NCBI RefSeq assembly: GCF_965363235.1
Contig: NC_134841.1
Coordinates: forward strand, 63,881,078 to 63,945,077
Direction: 5' to 3'
Source: Mytilus galloprovincialis
Lineage: Eukaryota; Mollusca; Bivalvia; Mytilida; Mytilidae
DNA: 64,000 nucleotides
Shown here: in pieces, positions 15,601-30,600 of the stretch
How positions within the stretch are numbered: the first letter of the stretch is position 1
Layout of the letters: each line of letters opens with the position of its first letter
The notes under the pieces: generated by a model
Told to the model about the DNA's origin: nothing
What the model saw: only the letters and a program-made list of their open reading frames with translations
Database searches by the model: none
Program-made: the position numbers and the translations under genes

Positions 15601-18600
15601 AAATAAGTTTGAATGATAAAACTCAGTCAAAAACTGAGCTTTTTCCCCATTAGTCATAGTTTGACGTCGCTTAAATAACAATTTGCGCTAGCATTGTCAT
15701 TACCTCCCCTGATAACTGCATCATATGCCCTTAATGTTAAAGATGCAGATGACAGAATGCAAAATCACTTTATCCCACTTCCACAACAACAAAAAGAGTT
15801 GCAGTTTAAACAAAGAAGGATACATTTCTATCAACATTTAATCATTTATTGGAAGAAAAAATTTAATGTAAAAAACTTTTATTTACTATTAAATCTTTTT
15901 ACAGTATTCAAAATGGGGACAAGTTTCTAACAACATCTGACCATTTGTTCTAAGTTATTAATTCTAAATTAAAAAAATCTATAAAATGTACAGGTTCTTA
16001 GGTTGTCTCCAATTTAGTTTGATGTATCTTTATTCAAAGCAGTTAATCTTCTAAATAATCAAAGCACTTCATTTTTTCAAAAAAAATAACAATGTAAACT
16101 TTTACGGTATTTTTTCAAATATATGCAACATTGTGTTCTGAGGAAAGAATATATCAGTTAATTGCTGTTAATTTTGTGTTCCATCGCAATAACAAAACCA
16201 AAGATTTCCAATCCATGAAAACAGGCAAACCAAATGCTTATCCAAAGAACAATATAGTTGGGAAAAACTTAATAAGATGGGCATGAAAGAAAACACAATA
16301 AGGAAAATGTTTTATGTTTTTAAAAACCATAATCTGGAAATTTAATTATATATTGTTTCAAAGACAGGTTTCCAGCTTATATAAATTTGAATAACTTTTT
16401 ATTGGAATGAAGCAAACACAAGAAGTTGATTTGTGACTACAACTATATATCTTATATTGAAATTTTCATCTATGATCTAAAACTAACTTTTCAAATTCCA
16501 GTTCATTCAGCATTTCTTCTTGTTTAGCTTTCTTCAATTCTTCTTTCTTTGTCTGTGTTTCAGGATCAAACTCATCTAATGTTATATCTTCATAAAGACC
16601 ATCTTCTGGATCACAGAAAATAAACCTAAAATACGGTTGTAGAATAAAATTTGAAATGAATTAGCAAGAAAGACCTTACATGTACATTGTTTTGAGGAGG
16701 ACATAAACAAAATCAATACTTGATTAATATATCATAAAAGAAATTACCCTTGCAGAAATAAATCCTGACAATTTTTTTAACCAGGATATCTCAAGATTAT
16801 CCTGGGAAATCCTGAAAATATCCTGTAAAACATTTAGCCCTTTTTTTAGGGAAAAAGTTGATGGGAGAATTTCAGGAAATGTCAGGACTTTCAAATCAAG
16901 CAGCTGTAAACTAGGGGAATTCTCAGGATATCTCAAGACTTTCAAAAATAAATATAATATAGACCAGGATATGTCAGGACTTTTCCTTCAACATTCATCC
17001 TACTTTCAGAAACTTTACACTTTCTTCCTGAATGAATAAACTGAAATAAAGTCCTTAATGATTCCTGGTATTGGGACTTAAGAAATAATATAATCTGTAT
17101 CACAAATTCAAATAAAAAATATCTTTGAGACTGAAATTAACTGTTGTTTGTTAAATTAAATAAGTTTTTTTTGGCAAGGATTTGTGAAGGGTGATAGAAT
17201 AGGGGGAAGAAACAAAAAGTATTTTGTCAAACATTTTTAAAATACCCAAATTATGGTGTTAATTAAAAATATTAAACATATTTTGACAGTTAACTTATTT
17301 ACACAGTTACTGCTGATCTCCCTGTTCAGGAAGCATAACGAGTTTCAGTTTTACAGTATTTCAAAGTCAGAGATTTTTGTGATAAAAACAGCAGGGTGTC
17401 CAAGAAAGCTTGTCTGGCATATTGAGGATTACTCTGATGTCCAATGGCAGTTTTGCAAGACGGGGCCACAAGTTTGGGCTACGCCCCAGCTTGTCCAGAG
17501 GCGGATTAAGGGAGAGCCCAGGGGGTAAGGGATCCCCTTTTCTGGGAAAAATTTGGTTGATTATTTAGGGAATCACTGAGGCATGACCGAAGCGGGCCCC
17601 CTCTTAGGCAGTCAGTGGGCCCCCACTTATGAAAATTTCTAGATCCGCCACTGTTGTCTGTACTTCAGAGTAATCTTGGACTAAGCCTAAGCAGGTTAAG
17701 ATCATAATTTAAATGACATCAATAATAAATCACATTTGTATCTATGTATCTATGCAAATCAATAGTCTTTTTCCTTATTCATGTATGCTCTGTATGTCCC
17801 TTGTGGGCCCTTAATTGGATATAAAATATGTTCTGTTCTGTTCATTCCGAGCTATTTTGGAAGTGTTGAAACACACATAATTTTGTCATTGCCGGATATG
17901 CAGAGTTGTTTGGTTTTATTTATCATACAGCTAAATTTTAATTTTATCTTCATTATATGTGTGTTTAGAATCAGAGTTGTAACTTGTCATTATGTCCCGT
18001 TAGGGGCCCTTAATTGGAAAATAAAGAACTTTGAACTTTGAACTTACTGTGCCGGTGGCGGTGGTACATTTTTTTTGTAACTGGTATCTTTTGACCCTTC
18101 CTAGCTTTCCCTACAGTCTACAGATGTAAATTCTGATTTTCTCCAAGTTTATATATGTGCCTTTCTATTAATTGTCGTCCGGCATATAAATAACTTAGAA
18201 AAAATATCAGATGAACAGCAATGATAGATTTCTCAACGTATGCAAAATGTAAACAAATTGTAGGACCTCGCGGTTTTTCGTAATTGTACTGAACAGGTCT
18301 GAACAGTTCGGCCCTAAATATACGGTCCTAGATGGTGACTCCACTTCGGCACTTGTTCATTCGCATGCACCATGTTCCGTTCAAACTAAAGATTATTTTT
18401 TATTATACTTCATAAAAAACTGCATATTAAAAAATATTTGTTTGCGACATCCTTGATTTATTTTCATAATACCGGTACGGTGACGGATCAACTTTTGGCC
18501 GATATAATTTGGGACGAGATTGTCACCTCAATGTGAGCGTAAGTGCACTCTTGATTAATACGTCACCAAAATGGAGACTACGCTGATGGAAACCCGAAAA

Positions 18601-21600
18601 AGACATTTCCAGACAGAAAGATTTCAGATAAGTGCATTACAAATTTAATTTAACATGACAGACATGTGTATATTATTATAAAATATAATTTATTGAAGAA
18701 CTATTATTCTTTTTTGGTTTTTATTTGAGCAAAGCAACATCAGAAAGTCTGAAAGCATATTTGAAAAATTACCATTGCCAAAGTCAACCCTGAGCTAGTT
18801 TTTTTTTAATCTTTTTAAAGTTCAGGGGATAAAAAGGGGGGCTGTAAATGAATTCGATTCCTTAGGTTAACAGCTTCCGATGTACTGTATAAACAGGCAA
18901 CAACATTTCTATTGATTGTACTGCTTTTAAACGTCTTAGAACAATTGATTCTTTGTGGATTTTTTGATACTTTTAGGGGATTGAATGATTCCATGCAGAT
19001 TTCAGTTATTTATTCAGCAATACTACTTGGAAGAACAGACAGCAACATATTACAGAAAGAAGCAGAACTTTACATGTATCCTTTTATATATCTGACGCAT
19101 AATTTTATTTTAAATATTGGGTAGGTACAGGGGCGGATCCAGCCATTTTGAAAGGGGGGGGGGGAGGGTTCATACTTTATGTTCTAAAAAAAGGGAACCC
19201 CCTTTGATACGCCACTGGTGTACCATTTTTATTGGTAATTTAACAATATGAACAGCCATTAATAAAATTGGCCAACAAGTTTGCTTTTCAGAAAAACCTT
19301 TTTTTTTTGCATTTAAACAATGTATCGAACAGGTCGAAAAAACAATTTTTCTTTCAATTTTAGCATTACATGTAGTTGCAGCTGAGGGTGAAACAAACAT
19401 TTTTTTTCTCAGGGTCAAAAACAAATTATTTTTTTCTCCAAAAACTAGAAACAAACTTTATTTTCCAAAAAATCCATAGACCCCCACCCTGCAAAAATTA
19501 AATGGTTGCTGCCTAACTACATGTAATGTAATTCAAACAGTCAATGGCGGTTGTAACCTACATAAAAAAACCATAAGATACCGCCATTGACAGTAAGATC
19601 TCATGCGACTCACTAACGAGCCCCTGTGTACCAGGGCAAACATACCTTATCAGTCATTCAGTGGCGTATTTAAGGGAGGGGTCTTGTTGTTTTTTTGGAC
19701 AATCATTGCATTTGAAAAGGGACATATACATTTAGTTGGACCCCCATTTATCCTGGGTTGGGAACCACCCTTTTTGAAATGGCTGGATCCGCCCTTACTT
19801 AGAATGAGGAATATGGATTTAAACTAATTTAAGAAATATTTGCAATAGAAAAATTAAAAAAAGGACTTTACTCAAATTTTGTAATTTCTTATAGAATTAA
19901 TGTAAGACATTTATTGGTCCTGAACTTAGGACATTCTCAGGATATTCACAGGATATACCAGGATTATCCCAGGGCCAACTCAATGCAAGCAAATCTGTAA
20001 ATCCTGACATCAGGATAATTTCCTGAGACCAGGACCTGAGAATCCTGAGAACAGGATTATCACAGGATTTTCTACTAGGAAATTTATGGTCTGGATGGTC
20101 CCTGGATATCCCTGGAATATCCTTGTTCCAATACCGTCCCATGTTTGACCCTATCTCAGGATCAGGATATCTCAAGATTGCCCTGTGATTTTTCTCAAGA
20201 TTATCCTGAGATATCCTGGGGAAAATTTGTGATATCCTGCACTATTTTCGCAAGGGTAGGAAATGTCACTGAAAACTATATGTTCTACAACTTTTTGGTT
20301 CATTAAGTTGTATTAAAGGACTCATTCCTGATTAAGCTAATTGAAGCATTTGTAATTCTAACTGTTAACAAACAATTTATATCAAAAAATTCTTATATCA
20401 GTTTAATAATGAGACTTTCTCACAAGTTAGAAAAGAAACAAAAAACAACCAATATAAATCTTTAAGAATATGTCAAAGTGAGATTTTCTCATCTGTAATT
20501 ACATCAACATTGCATGAAAACTGAAAAAACAAATGAAACTGTGAGCTACTGCTCACTGATGATACCCCCGCTGCAAGTGGATAATATTAATTGTGTAAAA
20601 ATATGCAATTGTTCGGTAAACAGGAAGTTGTAGAGTGATGAATCTGAAAACGCATCACACGGTATAGCTGACTTATATTAACCCTTAAACCAAATTTCAG
20701 AAATCCTTGTATTGTAGTTCCTAAGAAAAATGTGACGAAAAATTTTCAACTTGGCTATCATGTGTAAAATCAAACAAGTGTTCGGTAAACAGGAAGTTGT
20801 CAAGTGATGAATCTGAAAACGCATCACACGGTATAGCTGACTTATATTAACCCTTAAACCAAATTTCAGAAATCCTTGTATTGTAGTTCCTGAGAAAAAT
20901 GTGACGAAAAATTTTCAAACTGGCTATCATGTGTAAAATCAAACAAGTGTTTGGTAAACAGGAAGTTGTTGAGTGAAGAATCTGAAAACGCATCACACGG
21001 TATAGCTGACTTATATCAAGCCTGAAACCAAATTTCAGAAATCCTGGTAGTGTAGTTCCTGAGAAAAATGTGACGAAAAATATTCATGGGACGGACGGAC
21101 TGACTGACAGACTAACGGACTGACGGACTGATGGACTGACGGACTGACGGAAGGACAGACAGAGGTAAAACAGTATACCCCCCTTTTTTCAAAGCAGGGG
21201 TATAATAAATCACTGTGAAGTTGACTAGAAAAAGGACAGAAATATTATGATCTTTATAACGTAAAAATCAACAATTAGTTTGAGTTTTAAGAATAACAAG
21301 TGAAACTGTGAGCTACTGCTCACTGATGATACCCCCGCCTCAAGTGGATAATTTTAATAGTGTAAAAATATGAAAGTGTTTGGTAAACAGGAAGTTGTTG
21401 AGTGATGAATCTGAAAACACATCACACGGTATAGCTGACTTGTATAAATCCTGAAACTAAATTTCAGAAATCCTTGTATTGTAGTTCCTGAGAAAAATGT
21501 GATGGAAATTTTCAACTTGGTTATCATGTGTAAAAAAAGTACAAGTGTTCGGTAAACAGGAAGTTGTTGAGTGATGAATCTGAGAACGAATTACAAAGTA

Positions 21601-24600
21601 AAGCATACTTATATAAACCTTGAAACAAAATTTCAGAAATCCTTGTATTGTAGTTCCTGAGAAAAATGTGACGAAAATTTTCAACTTGGTTATCATGTGT
21701 AAAATAATACAAGTGTTCGGTAAACAGGAAGTTGTCGAGTGATGAATCTGAAAAGGCATCAAACGGTGTAGCAGACTTATATAAACCCTGAAACCAAATT
21801 TCAGAAATCCTTATATTGTAGTTCCTGAGAAAAATGCGACGAAAAATACTCATGGGACGGACAGACTGACGGACTGACAGACAGAGGTAAAACAGTCTAC
21901 CCCCCTTTTTTTCAAAGCGGGGGTATAATTACTTTATCTAAATATTAATCTAAATGGATAAGTGAGAGGTACAAAGTATTAGATACATTGGTTAAATATC
22001 TAGATATCATGTACTACATATAACCTTGACAGATAACAATTATCTTGATCTGTTTAGGTAATAGAAAAGTAAACACAAGGATATTATTTGACAACCGAAA
22101 TAATCAAGTGATCAAGAATATCACTTAAATTTATAGACAAAATTGTTAAACTTAATCATCATAATGGCATTATCAAAATCATTTCAGAAAGGACAAGTTC
22201 CAATGCTATGTCAGATGTGTGAGGAATCAATGGAGATCAAATGGAAATGTTTACTGTGTGACTTTCTCTTGTGTACAAAATGTCAGAAACTTCATAAAAA
22301 AGTGAAATCAACTGACCAGCATACAATTATAGATATAAAGGACATATCTTCTCACCAGCAACAGATTAAGGATAAACTAGAGTTAAGTAACATTCAATGT
22401 GGAATTCATAGTGAACACAACTGTTTCTTATTTTGTCAATCTTGTGAAGTAGTTGTCTGCCCTTTGTGTATAACAAAAATTCATAACAAACACACTATGG
22501 TTGAACTAGCTGAAGGATATCAACTTACATTGAAATCAATAAAAACATTTAATTCTGAGATTGAAGAGGAAATAGATCAAAATGAAGAAAATTTATCTGA
22601 ACTTGGAATTTTGAAATCTTCAGAAGACCGCAAATATGAATTCGAAAAGCAGAATATTCTCAACCGAGAAAAAATACTAAAGGATGAAGTTGAAAAGCAT
22701 ACCAATAAACTTTTGAAAGAACTTGATCAGAGAAAGGAAATTCTGATGCAATCGGTGAATAATGCTCAAAATAGATCACAGAAGATCAACAAAGATTTAG
22801 ACCTTAGGAGAAAGAATTTAAACCAGGCCTTAAATTCAAATATTGCTAATCAAGTTTTCAACATATATTCGGAGGAGAAAACTTCAAGACAACAAAGAAT
22901 AGTACCTGCCAGCCCTAAATTTAGAAAGTTGCCCAAGTTTGTGCCAGGTAAAAATGTAGTTCAAGATTTCGACGTTGGAGAATTAAAGGAATCTGATGAT
23001 GACCAAAAGATATTTGAATTTAAAGTGATAAAGCAATACAAAACAGAGTTTGGGATGGTGGTTAACAATTTAGTCTGTTGTGATGACCGAAGTATTTTTA
23101 TCACTGGTTATCCAAGCCCTAAACTATATAAATTAAAATCAACAAATGAATCATTATTTGATTTACACACTTTTAAGACATACATATCTAACATGGCATT
23201 GCTACCATCAGGTGACCTACTTCTATCTACACACGAATCAAACCTTACAATACTTCCCGGTAGCACCAGTAAAGTGAATCCAACAAAGTTCAGTGTAAAT
23301 CCTTTAATAACCCTTGGTGTCCATGTAACAAGTGACCATAAGATCTTAGTGGGTGTAAGAGAGAACCAACCAAAACCCTTCCCTGTCAATGGTCCAAGAC
23401 AAGTTATCATGATGAGTATGGATGGAGAAAAAGAAAAAGTGTATCACACTGACAGCAAAGGGAAGTTGATATTTACTGTTCCACGAAGAATAACTACAGA
23501 CAATGACAATAACGTTTATGTCATTGATATTTTAAATGAAGAAGGTAGAGGTAGAATAGTGGCATTAGATAAGACCAACAGAGTGAGATGGATATACACC
23601 GGACATCCAGATATAAACAAGAAACAAACTATGAAACCTAAAGATTTGGTGGCTTCAAAATCTGACAACATTATAGTTACAGACGCTCATCATCACATGA
23701 TTCATATCCTCAATACTACAGGAAAGTGCATTCATTACCTTAACACTAAGGATCAGTTAGGTATTGAGTGTCCATTCTCTTTAGACATAGACAGTACAGG
23801 CACACTGTACATAGGCTGTTATACATACAACAGCGAACCCAATGAGGCCAAAATATATACTGTTTCTGGATTCTGATTAACTGATTTTATTTACTTTCAT
23901 AGCCTGTACTGATATAATTCTTCTTTTCTTGCTTTTATAAAAATAAATTGTATTTCATTTCAAATTCATAAATTAATTGCATGAAATTGTAAAGCCTTAT
24001 TTGAACAACAATAAAACTGACTATAACTTATTGCTCCTTTTATTTTTGTAAACATGTACTTTAGAAATTGCTACACATCAACAAGATTGCACATCCTGAA
24101 ATTTTTTGACTGCTTGTTTTTCAATCAAAACTGAATAATAATGATGAGATCATGGTCAAATAAACCCTTTCAAAGGACATTGTCAATGTACACATTGATT
24201 CACAAAATATAGTTGATATATAAGTTAAATGTACCTGATAAACTGACAAAACCATGAAAAGTTAACATTAAGCAATGAACCATGAAAATTAGGTTAAGGT
24301 CACACTGACATCTTCATATGCATACAAGCTGCAGTTTCAAATGTTGCCTGTTGTCTTAACTTTTACTCTGTAGCTAAAATAGATCAACATTTCAGAGCAC
24401 AGCGAAAGGCCCAGTCAATGATTTCTACATTGATTTGTAAAATAGGAGAGTCTAAAACATGGTCAATAATTGCTTTTTTAAATGCCATAAATTCTAAATA
24501 ATCCCTTGACGTTATTTCGAATACACAGACAAAATATTACAGTCATTCCTTATAATTTAATTCTAAATTCCATTCAAACCGGAGTAAATCATGAAAAAAA

Positions 24601-27600
24601 ACTCTGATGACATCACGTTCAAATGACAAAATTATTTCTATGAGTTGATAAACAAAACACTGTCAGCACATCAGAAGACATGTTACATACGAAATTAAAT
24701 TATAATATCATTATATTCAAAAGAAAGATATGGTATGATTGCCAATGAGACAAGACACCAAAATGACACAGAAATAAACAGGTATAGCTATAGTCACAGT
24801 ATGGCAAGTTCCTGTAAAGATAGGCCTGGCTTACCTATACATGTACAATCATCAAATTGTCAAATATAAACATCTCAGGTTTTCAGGAGCTAACCTTTTG
24901 GTTAATATCCAATAACAATATGCTGCGATATTATCTATTTCAATATCAGGTTCATGAAAGATTAATAAAGCAGCACCATTCATCCATATAATATGCTTGA
25001 AAACTTTGGTATCTTCCCACCAACAATTAAATTTTGCAGCAGCCTCAAAATGAAGCTCAAGCTAGTTAGTCGTACCATCATGGATTGATGGTTTGGTATA
25101 TTGAAGACTAGCCTGATGACCTACTCCCAATTAAGCTACATTAGAACTTGTATGATCAAATGAACAATCATTGTTAACTTTTGGGTACATTATCTAAAAC
25201 ATTCATACATCAATTTGTCACATGGTCTTTTATATTGGTTATCTATGTACTATCTTAAAAGTGACTCAATCAGGTTTTAAAGTTTTCTTTTTTTTCATTA
25301 GCTATCTCATAACTGAGTTTCAAATTCACCACCATGGTCCCCATAGGTATTCAAATTTCCACTGAACTGGTTGACTATATTTGTAATGACCTAAGCTTCC
25401 TTATTTATGATAGTTTATTTGTACAACATCTGGTCTTTCACTTATCAGGCCTAGGGTAGACACATGTCTATTTGTAATGTAACAGAAAGTTCTGCAGGAA
25501 CAACGTAATTACTCATGAGAAACAAACTCCTTTAATATAATAGAAAAACAAAGGATATGGGGCATTGTTAGATGACACAAAATCAGTTAATGCAAAACAA
25601 AAAGCTAAGGAACAGTGCTTTTATTGCTGTTCTTCATCTTAAAGTCACAGTGAGACCTTTTACACGTAGCAAAAAAAATCGTGTTTTACTGCAAGTTTAT
25701 TTAAAATATGTTTTACAATTGGGTCAATGTAGTTCATTAGAATAATTATTCAGCTTCTAGTCTCTTCTTTCTAGACTTGGTTTATCAAATTTGTTCAAAG
25801 CAATGGTAGTGTAGCAGGAAAATAGGCTAAGTGACTGGTTTCATAATGGCCCAGAAACTCATTTACACTGACTTACTTAGAAGTATTAATTGTACAACAG
25901 ATAACAAGATTGCATTTAAGCTTTACAATTATTATATATAAAAAATCTAATGCCCTACAAAGTACAAATTATTAACATAAAACCCACCAAAGCGGTTTGA
26001 AAATGAAAAAGAGGTACTTATTCCCAGAGATCTTGCTAACAATAATAACATACAATAACTATAAAAGTATATGTAATGTTTATTAAATGTCTTTGTATAC
26101 ACAGGCTAACAGTTAATGACCAACATTAGAGTAAAATTGAGTGTTCACTGAGTAGCCCCAAAAAGTTGTATGTACAAACCTACAGACTACCCTCTTAACA
26201 AAAACAATAGTATCTGACCATCATTAACCGACGAAACCATTAAAAATTTACCTTGACAATGATCCATGAAAATGAGATCATGGTCAGATGAAACCTCCTT
26301 GAAAGCTACACCCTATAATCATTCCATATACAAAATACAGTTACTCTATTGCTTTTAGTACCTGAGAAATAGACCAAACCACAAAAAGCTAAACATAGTT
26401 CATTGAACCCTGAAATAAAGGTCAAGGTCAGATGAAACCTGCCAGTCTGATATGTACTTTTTACAATTTTTATACACCAAATAGAGTTGACCTATTACTT
26501 ATAGTGTCTGAGATACTGACTTGACCACCAATCTTATATCTTCCTCACTGATCCATGAAATGAGGTTGAGGTCAGGATAAACCCTGTTATTTAGATATTT
26601 AGACATTGCAAGGAACACGTATACCAAATTTGGTAATTCTATTACTCATAATAAGTGAGAAATTCCTATGACTAAAAAAAGCAGTCACTGAACAATGAAA
26701 ATGAAGTCAAGGTCAGTGGACATATGACGGACAGAAACTTCAAAACATAAGATATTTGCATACAAAAGTATGCAGGATCCAGATCTTCTACCTTATAAAA
26801 TATAAAGATTTACACAAATAGTGTACACTGTTGTGAGTACCACTGCCGCCTCTGAATTTATAAAAAAATTAAAGAAAATGAACGGGTTTTGATGTAAATG
26901 TAAATTGACCTGCCTTCCTCCATCCTCCCCCTTTTCAATAGCCAACAATGCCTGTAAATCTGTCCCTTTAAGTCCAAACTCTAACAATTCTCTCATGGCA
27001 TCTATGTTGTAAGGAATTCTTTCTATACATTCATGGAAAACCCACGATCTTTTCTTAATCTTACTCTGAAATAGTACAATAGTTTCTCTTACATGAATTT
27101 CCAATAAACAAAAATGTTTCATGTTAGATTTCGTTACTGATCACAGAAAAGAAGAAGCCAGAAAACAACAAAAATGTTTACAAAAAAGAGAGGATCTCAC
27201 ATCTTAAAATGTTGTCCTGTTCATAAAGTTCAACTACAGTATTTTTTTCAGTTCCTTTCACATGGCTTTGCAATGGCAGACATTTTAGCAAACCCCTTTA
27301 ATACAGGAATAATCTAATAAATACCAGACAAATATCATTCAACCACAACAGCTGTAGATCATTGGTTCCTGCAGTAAGGTACATTTGACCCTGGTTTCCA
27401 AATATGTGTACATGTATTTTTATATTTTCTTGTATTAGTTAGGGATCATCCTGTTGGAAGCTGCACTGTTCATGTTTTTTATAGTGTGTGTTTTCTTGGT
27501 GTCTAGAAATACAAAAGAAGGTTTGTGTGCACAAAAAACTGGTTTTAACCCCAACACATTTTGTATGTAAACTAAACCAGGTTATCTGGACCATGTGTTG

Positions 27601-30600
27601 TTTCTTGATGTTTGTCTTTGTGTGTAAATTTTTCCAGAGGAGTCAGTTGTCGGACTAGACATGTTATTTTTGTACTGTCCAATATTGTTGATAACTTCTG
27701 TTATCCTTTAACACTTTCACTACTGAATTTATTTTTTCATAGAGTGAGAAGCAGTTTACCTTAAAAACGCGTTTCGAAAACGTAGATTGATTGAGTGGAA
27801 GATAATTTTTGTCATTGCCTACCGTCATGACCGTATATCACTTTCATTTCCATTCGGCAACATTTCTTAAGCACACCTGTGTTTCAAAATTCTATTTCTA
27901 TGAGCTACTGCATTATTTTCTTTCAAAACCCGTTTCCGTTTTCGTTTTCTTGGCAATAATACTTGTAAATCGAGACTGTCGTTCACGTAGATTTTGGCCG
28001 CCATTTGTTTACGGTTTCGAAAGAAGAAAGATAACTCGTGCTCGATAACGGACAATAACTCTTCGAGAAGAGTTGTATAATACCCCCAGCGTTGATGTGC
28101 GATTACTGAACTAATTAAAAATAATTGTTAACTGCAATAATAATCGATGGGACTTCATTACTTTATGACTTAACCCCAGTAATGCCTTAATTCTTCCACA
28201 TGTGAATAAGATAAAGCTTTTCAATGTAAAATAAAAGTAAATGAACCCAAAAAGGGATTTTTTTTAAAAGTTCTAAATCCATGAAATTTCCAATAAATTT
28301 GATTTGGGTCATGGGGGTTGTATAATATAAAAAAATATTTAAGCATTAATAAATGTACTACAAATAAGCAAATATTCAGCTGTATCTCAAGATAAAGAGC
28401 CTAGTGATTTTTTTTTTTTGAAAATTGTTGAAATTAAATTTGAACTATGTAGTCAAAATTTAGGATGTATAAGATAACATAAAATTGACAAATACATCAA
28501 CTGATGTTTGTTAAAGCAGCACAAATAAATACCAAAAGCTGGCAATTAATATTTTATAAATTTATTTTCATCATAGTTAAATTTATTAATCACATGCAGT
28601 AGAGGAAAAGAAGATAATATATGCAGACAACTACTGGGTACTGTTTTATTTAAACTCATGATATGTACACACAGATGCAAGTCGTTGAAAACTATTGCCA
28701 AAAAGGGATTAAAATACATCATGTACATGTTTTACTGCAAAATTCATTGATGGAAAGCTACACCAGGGAGCTGCATGATATAGTTTGTAATAACATTTGG
28801 AAGCTATGAAATTTGTTTTAGTTTATAATGCTGCATACTCATTGAATAGGAGGATTCATATCATAAATTTTGATTTTAAAATTTAGTGAGGTCAATGGAA
28901 ACTGTTATTTTCTGTTTATATTGTTGGGTTATTTAATGGAATGGTTTGTCAAAAAGTGAATAAAAATTACTTGAGTGAGGTTGTTATACTATAACCATTG
29001 TTACCAGTCTATTAATTAATCTTTTACATCCAGCAGCAAGTGTTACTTACATATACAGATATAAGATAAGCCTATATATTAATGTGGTATGAAGATACCT
29101 GCTTATATGTACTAGTCCCATAAACAGTGTTAATTTAAGAAGCTGACTTACAAGGTGACAGCTACAAGACCCTAATGTGGTCCCATTATCCCATTTCCAA
29201 TTTGATCAGTTTTTTCTCTTACTCCTTACTACTACATGTATATGACTTGGCATCTGAGAGAAGAAGCAATTTATATACCATTTGAAGTCCCTTTTTGAAC
29301 ACAAAAAAGATGTTTCCTAGTGTTAAAAATGGTTGCTTATATTGGCATTACAAATTAAATTGTAATAAACTTTAGGCACTGCCGCACTGGTCATTCATCT
29401 TTTGTGTTAGTGTGCAACATGAGGGGGAGTTCTTCCTCATAATTTCCAAAACAAAAAAATTAACCCCTATATTGTTTTCAGAAACATACAGGAACAGTAT
29501 TAGTATGAAATTCAAAACAGTGTAGCTGTGGCCATTGATTGACACATTAAAATCACTCATTGACTGGGACAATTTAGGTGAACGTTTGTATGTAACGACC
29601 AATGCTCACTATGTACTTTTTAAAGAAACTTAAACTATGGGGTCACCAAAGGTTCTCAAAACCTAAATAAAGTAATTCGAAAAATTAATCAGAAATAACA
29701 CGATATTTTGATTTATATCAATTATATAAATCAAAACACAAAGTTTATTCCTGATTAATTTTTCGAATTATTTTATAATTAAAGGCGTTAAGAAACCTTT
29801 GGTGACCCCACAGTTTAAATATCTATCGTAGGTACGTCATGAACAGTGGTTGTTACAGACAAACGTTCACGTAAATTGTCCCAGTCAATGGATGATTTTG
29901 ATGGGTCAATCAATGGCCACAGCTACACTGTTTTGAATTTCATACTATTTTACAATAATAAATGATGCCATCTCAAGAATAATCAGAAGCAACAGACAAC
30001 ACCTTATGTTATTTCACTTTGGAGGAAAAATCACTTCCCTTCAGCAAAAAATTTTTTTTCCCCCCTTTCCAATTCAGAAAAAAGTAATTTTCCCTTCCCT
30101 TCTAAAACAAATATAATTTTTGTTTACTTCCCTTCTTTGACAATGTTTTTTTTTTAAATGAGAAAGAAAACAATTTGTTACATAAAAATAATCATCTTGG
30201 CATCTTTCAGGATTTTCTTACTCTGTCAACATTATTCGTTTTTCAAAACAACTTTTAAAATTTTTGTATGCTGAACAAGACTTTTAAAAACCTCTGTCAC
30301 AAGACGAGATACATCATGGAAAATAATTTACACTCGATTAAATTACGAATAAGATTGCAGAATATTGTCTCATCTTTCGAAACCACTTTTATGTAAAATA
30401 ATAAATCTATGAGATGTAACAACACGTGTGTTTATGAACCGCACTATTTATAGACTCAGCTGTCAATTTTGTCAATATCCGGTTCTATTTTAAATGAAAG
30501 TGGACTTTCGTTTTGTCGACCTACATACTGCAGTACAGCCTTTCAATGAAAATAAATAAAACCCGTAGCACTACAGACTTCTGAGAGTATTTAAAACGAT

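Larger units (their letters stand above)
16626..22142. other. Large NBAS intron, 3' portion: repeats only
   Basis: Apart from listed elements, no gene is recognised. 16780-16990 and 19900-20240 are degenerate arrays of words such as 'cctgagatatcctgg' and 'caggatatcacagg'. 18230-18610 is less AT-rich than its surroundings, with several CpGs, but has no recognisable coding frame. Confidence 0.5.

Noticed and set aside
20611..21715. Regularly spaced repeats that could suggest a CRISPR array
   Set aside because: The whole 169-bp monomer is conserved, with no unique spacers, in an intron of an animal gene.
21457..21853. Two overlapping minus-strand open frames of about 100 codons
   Set aside because: Both are translations of the 169-bp monomers of family B; the same residues recur in the copy at 55671-55951.
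23108..23410. Minus-strand 100-codon open frame
   Set aside because: Shadow of the TRIM-like gene on the other strand.
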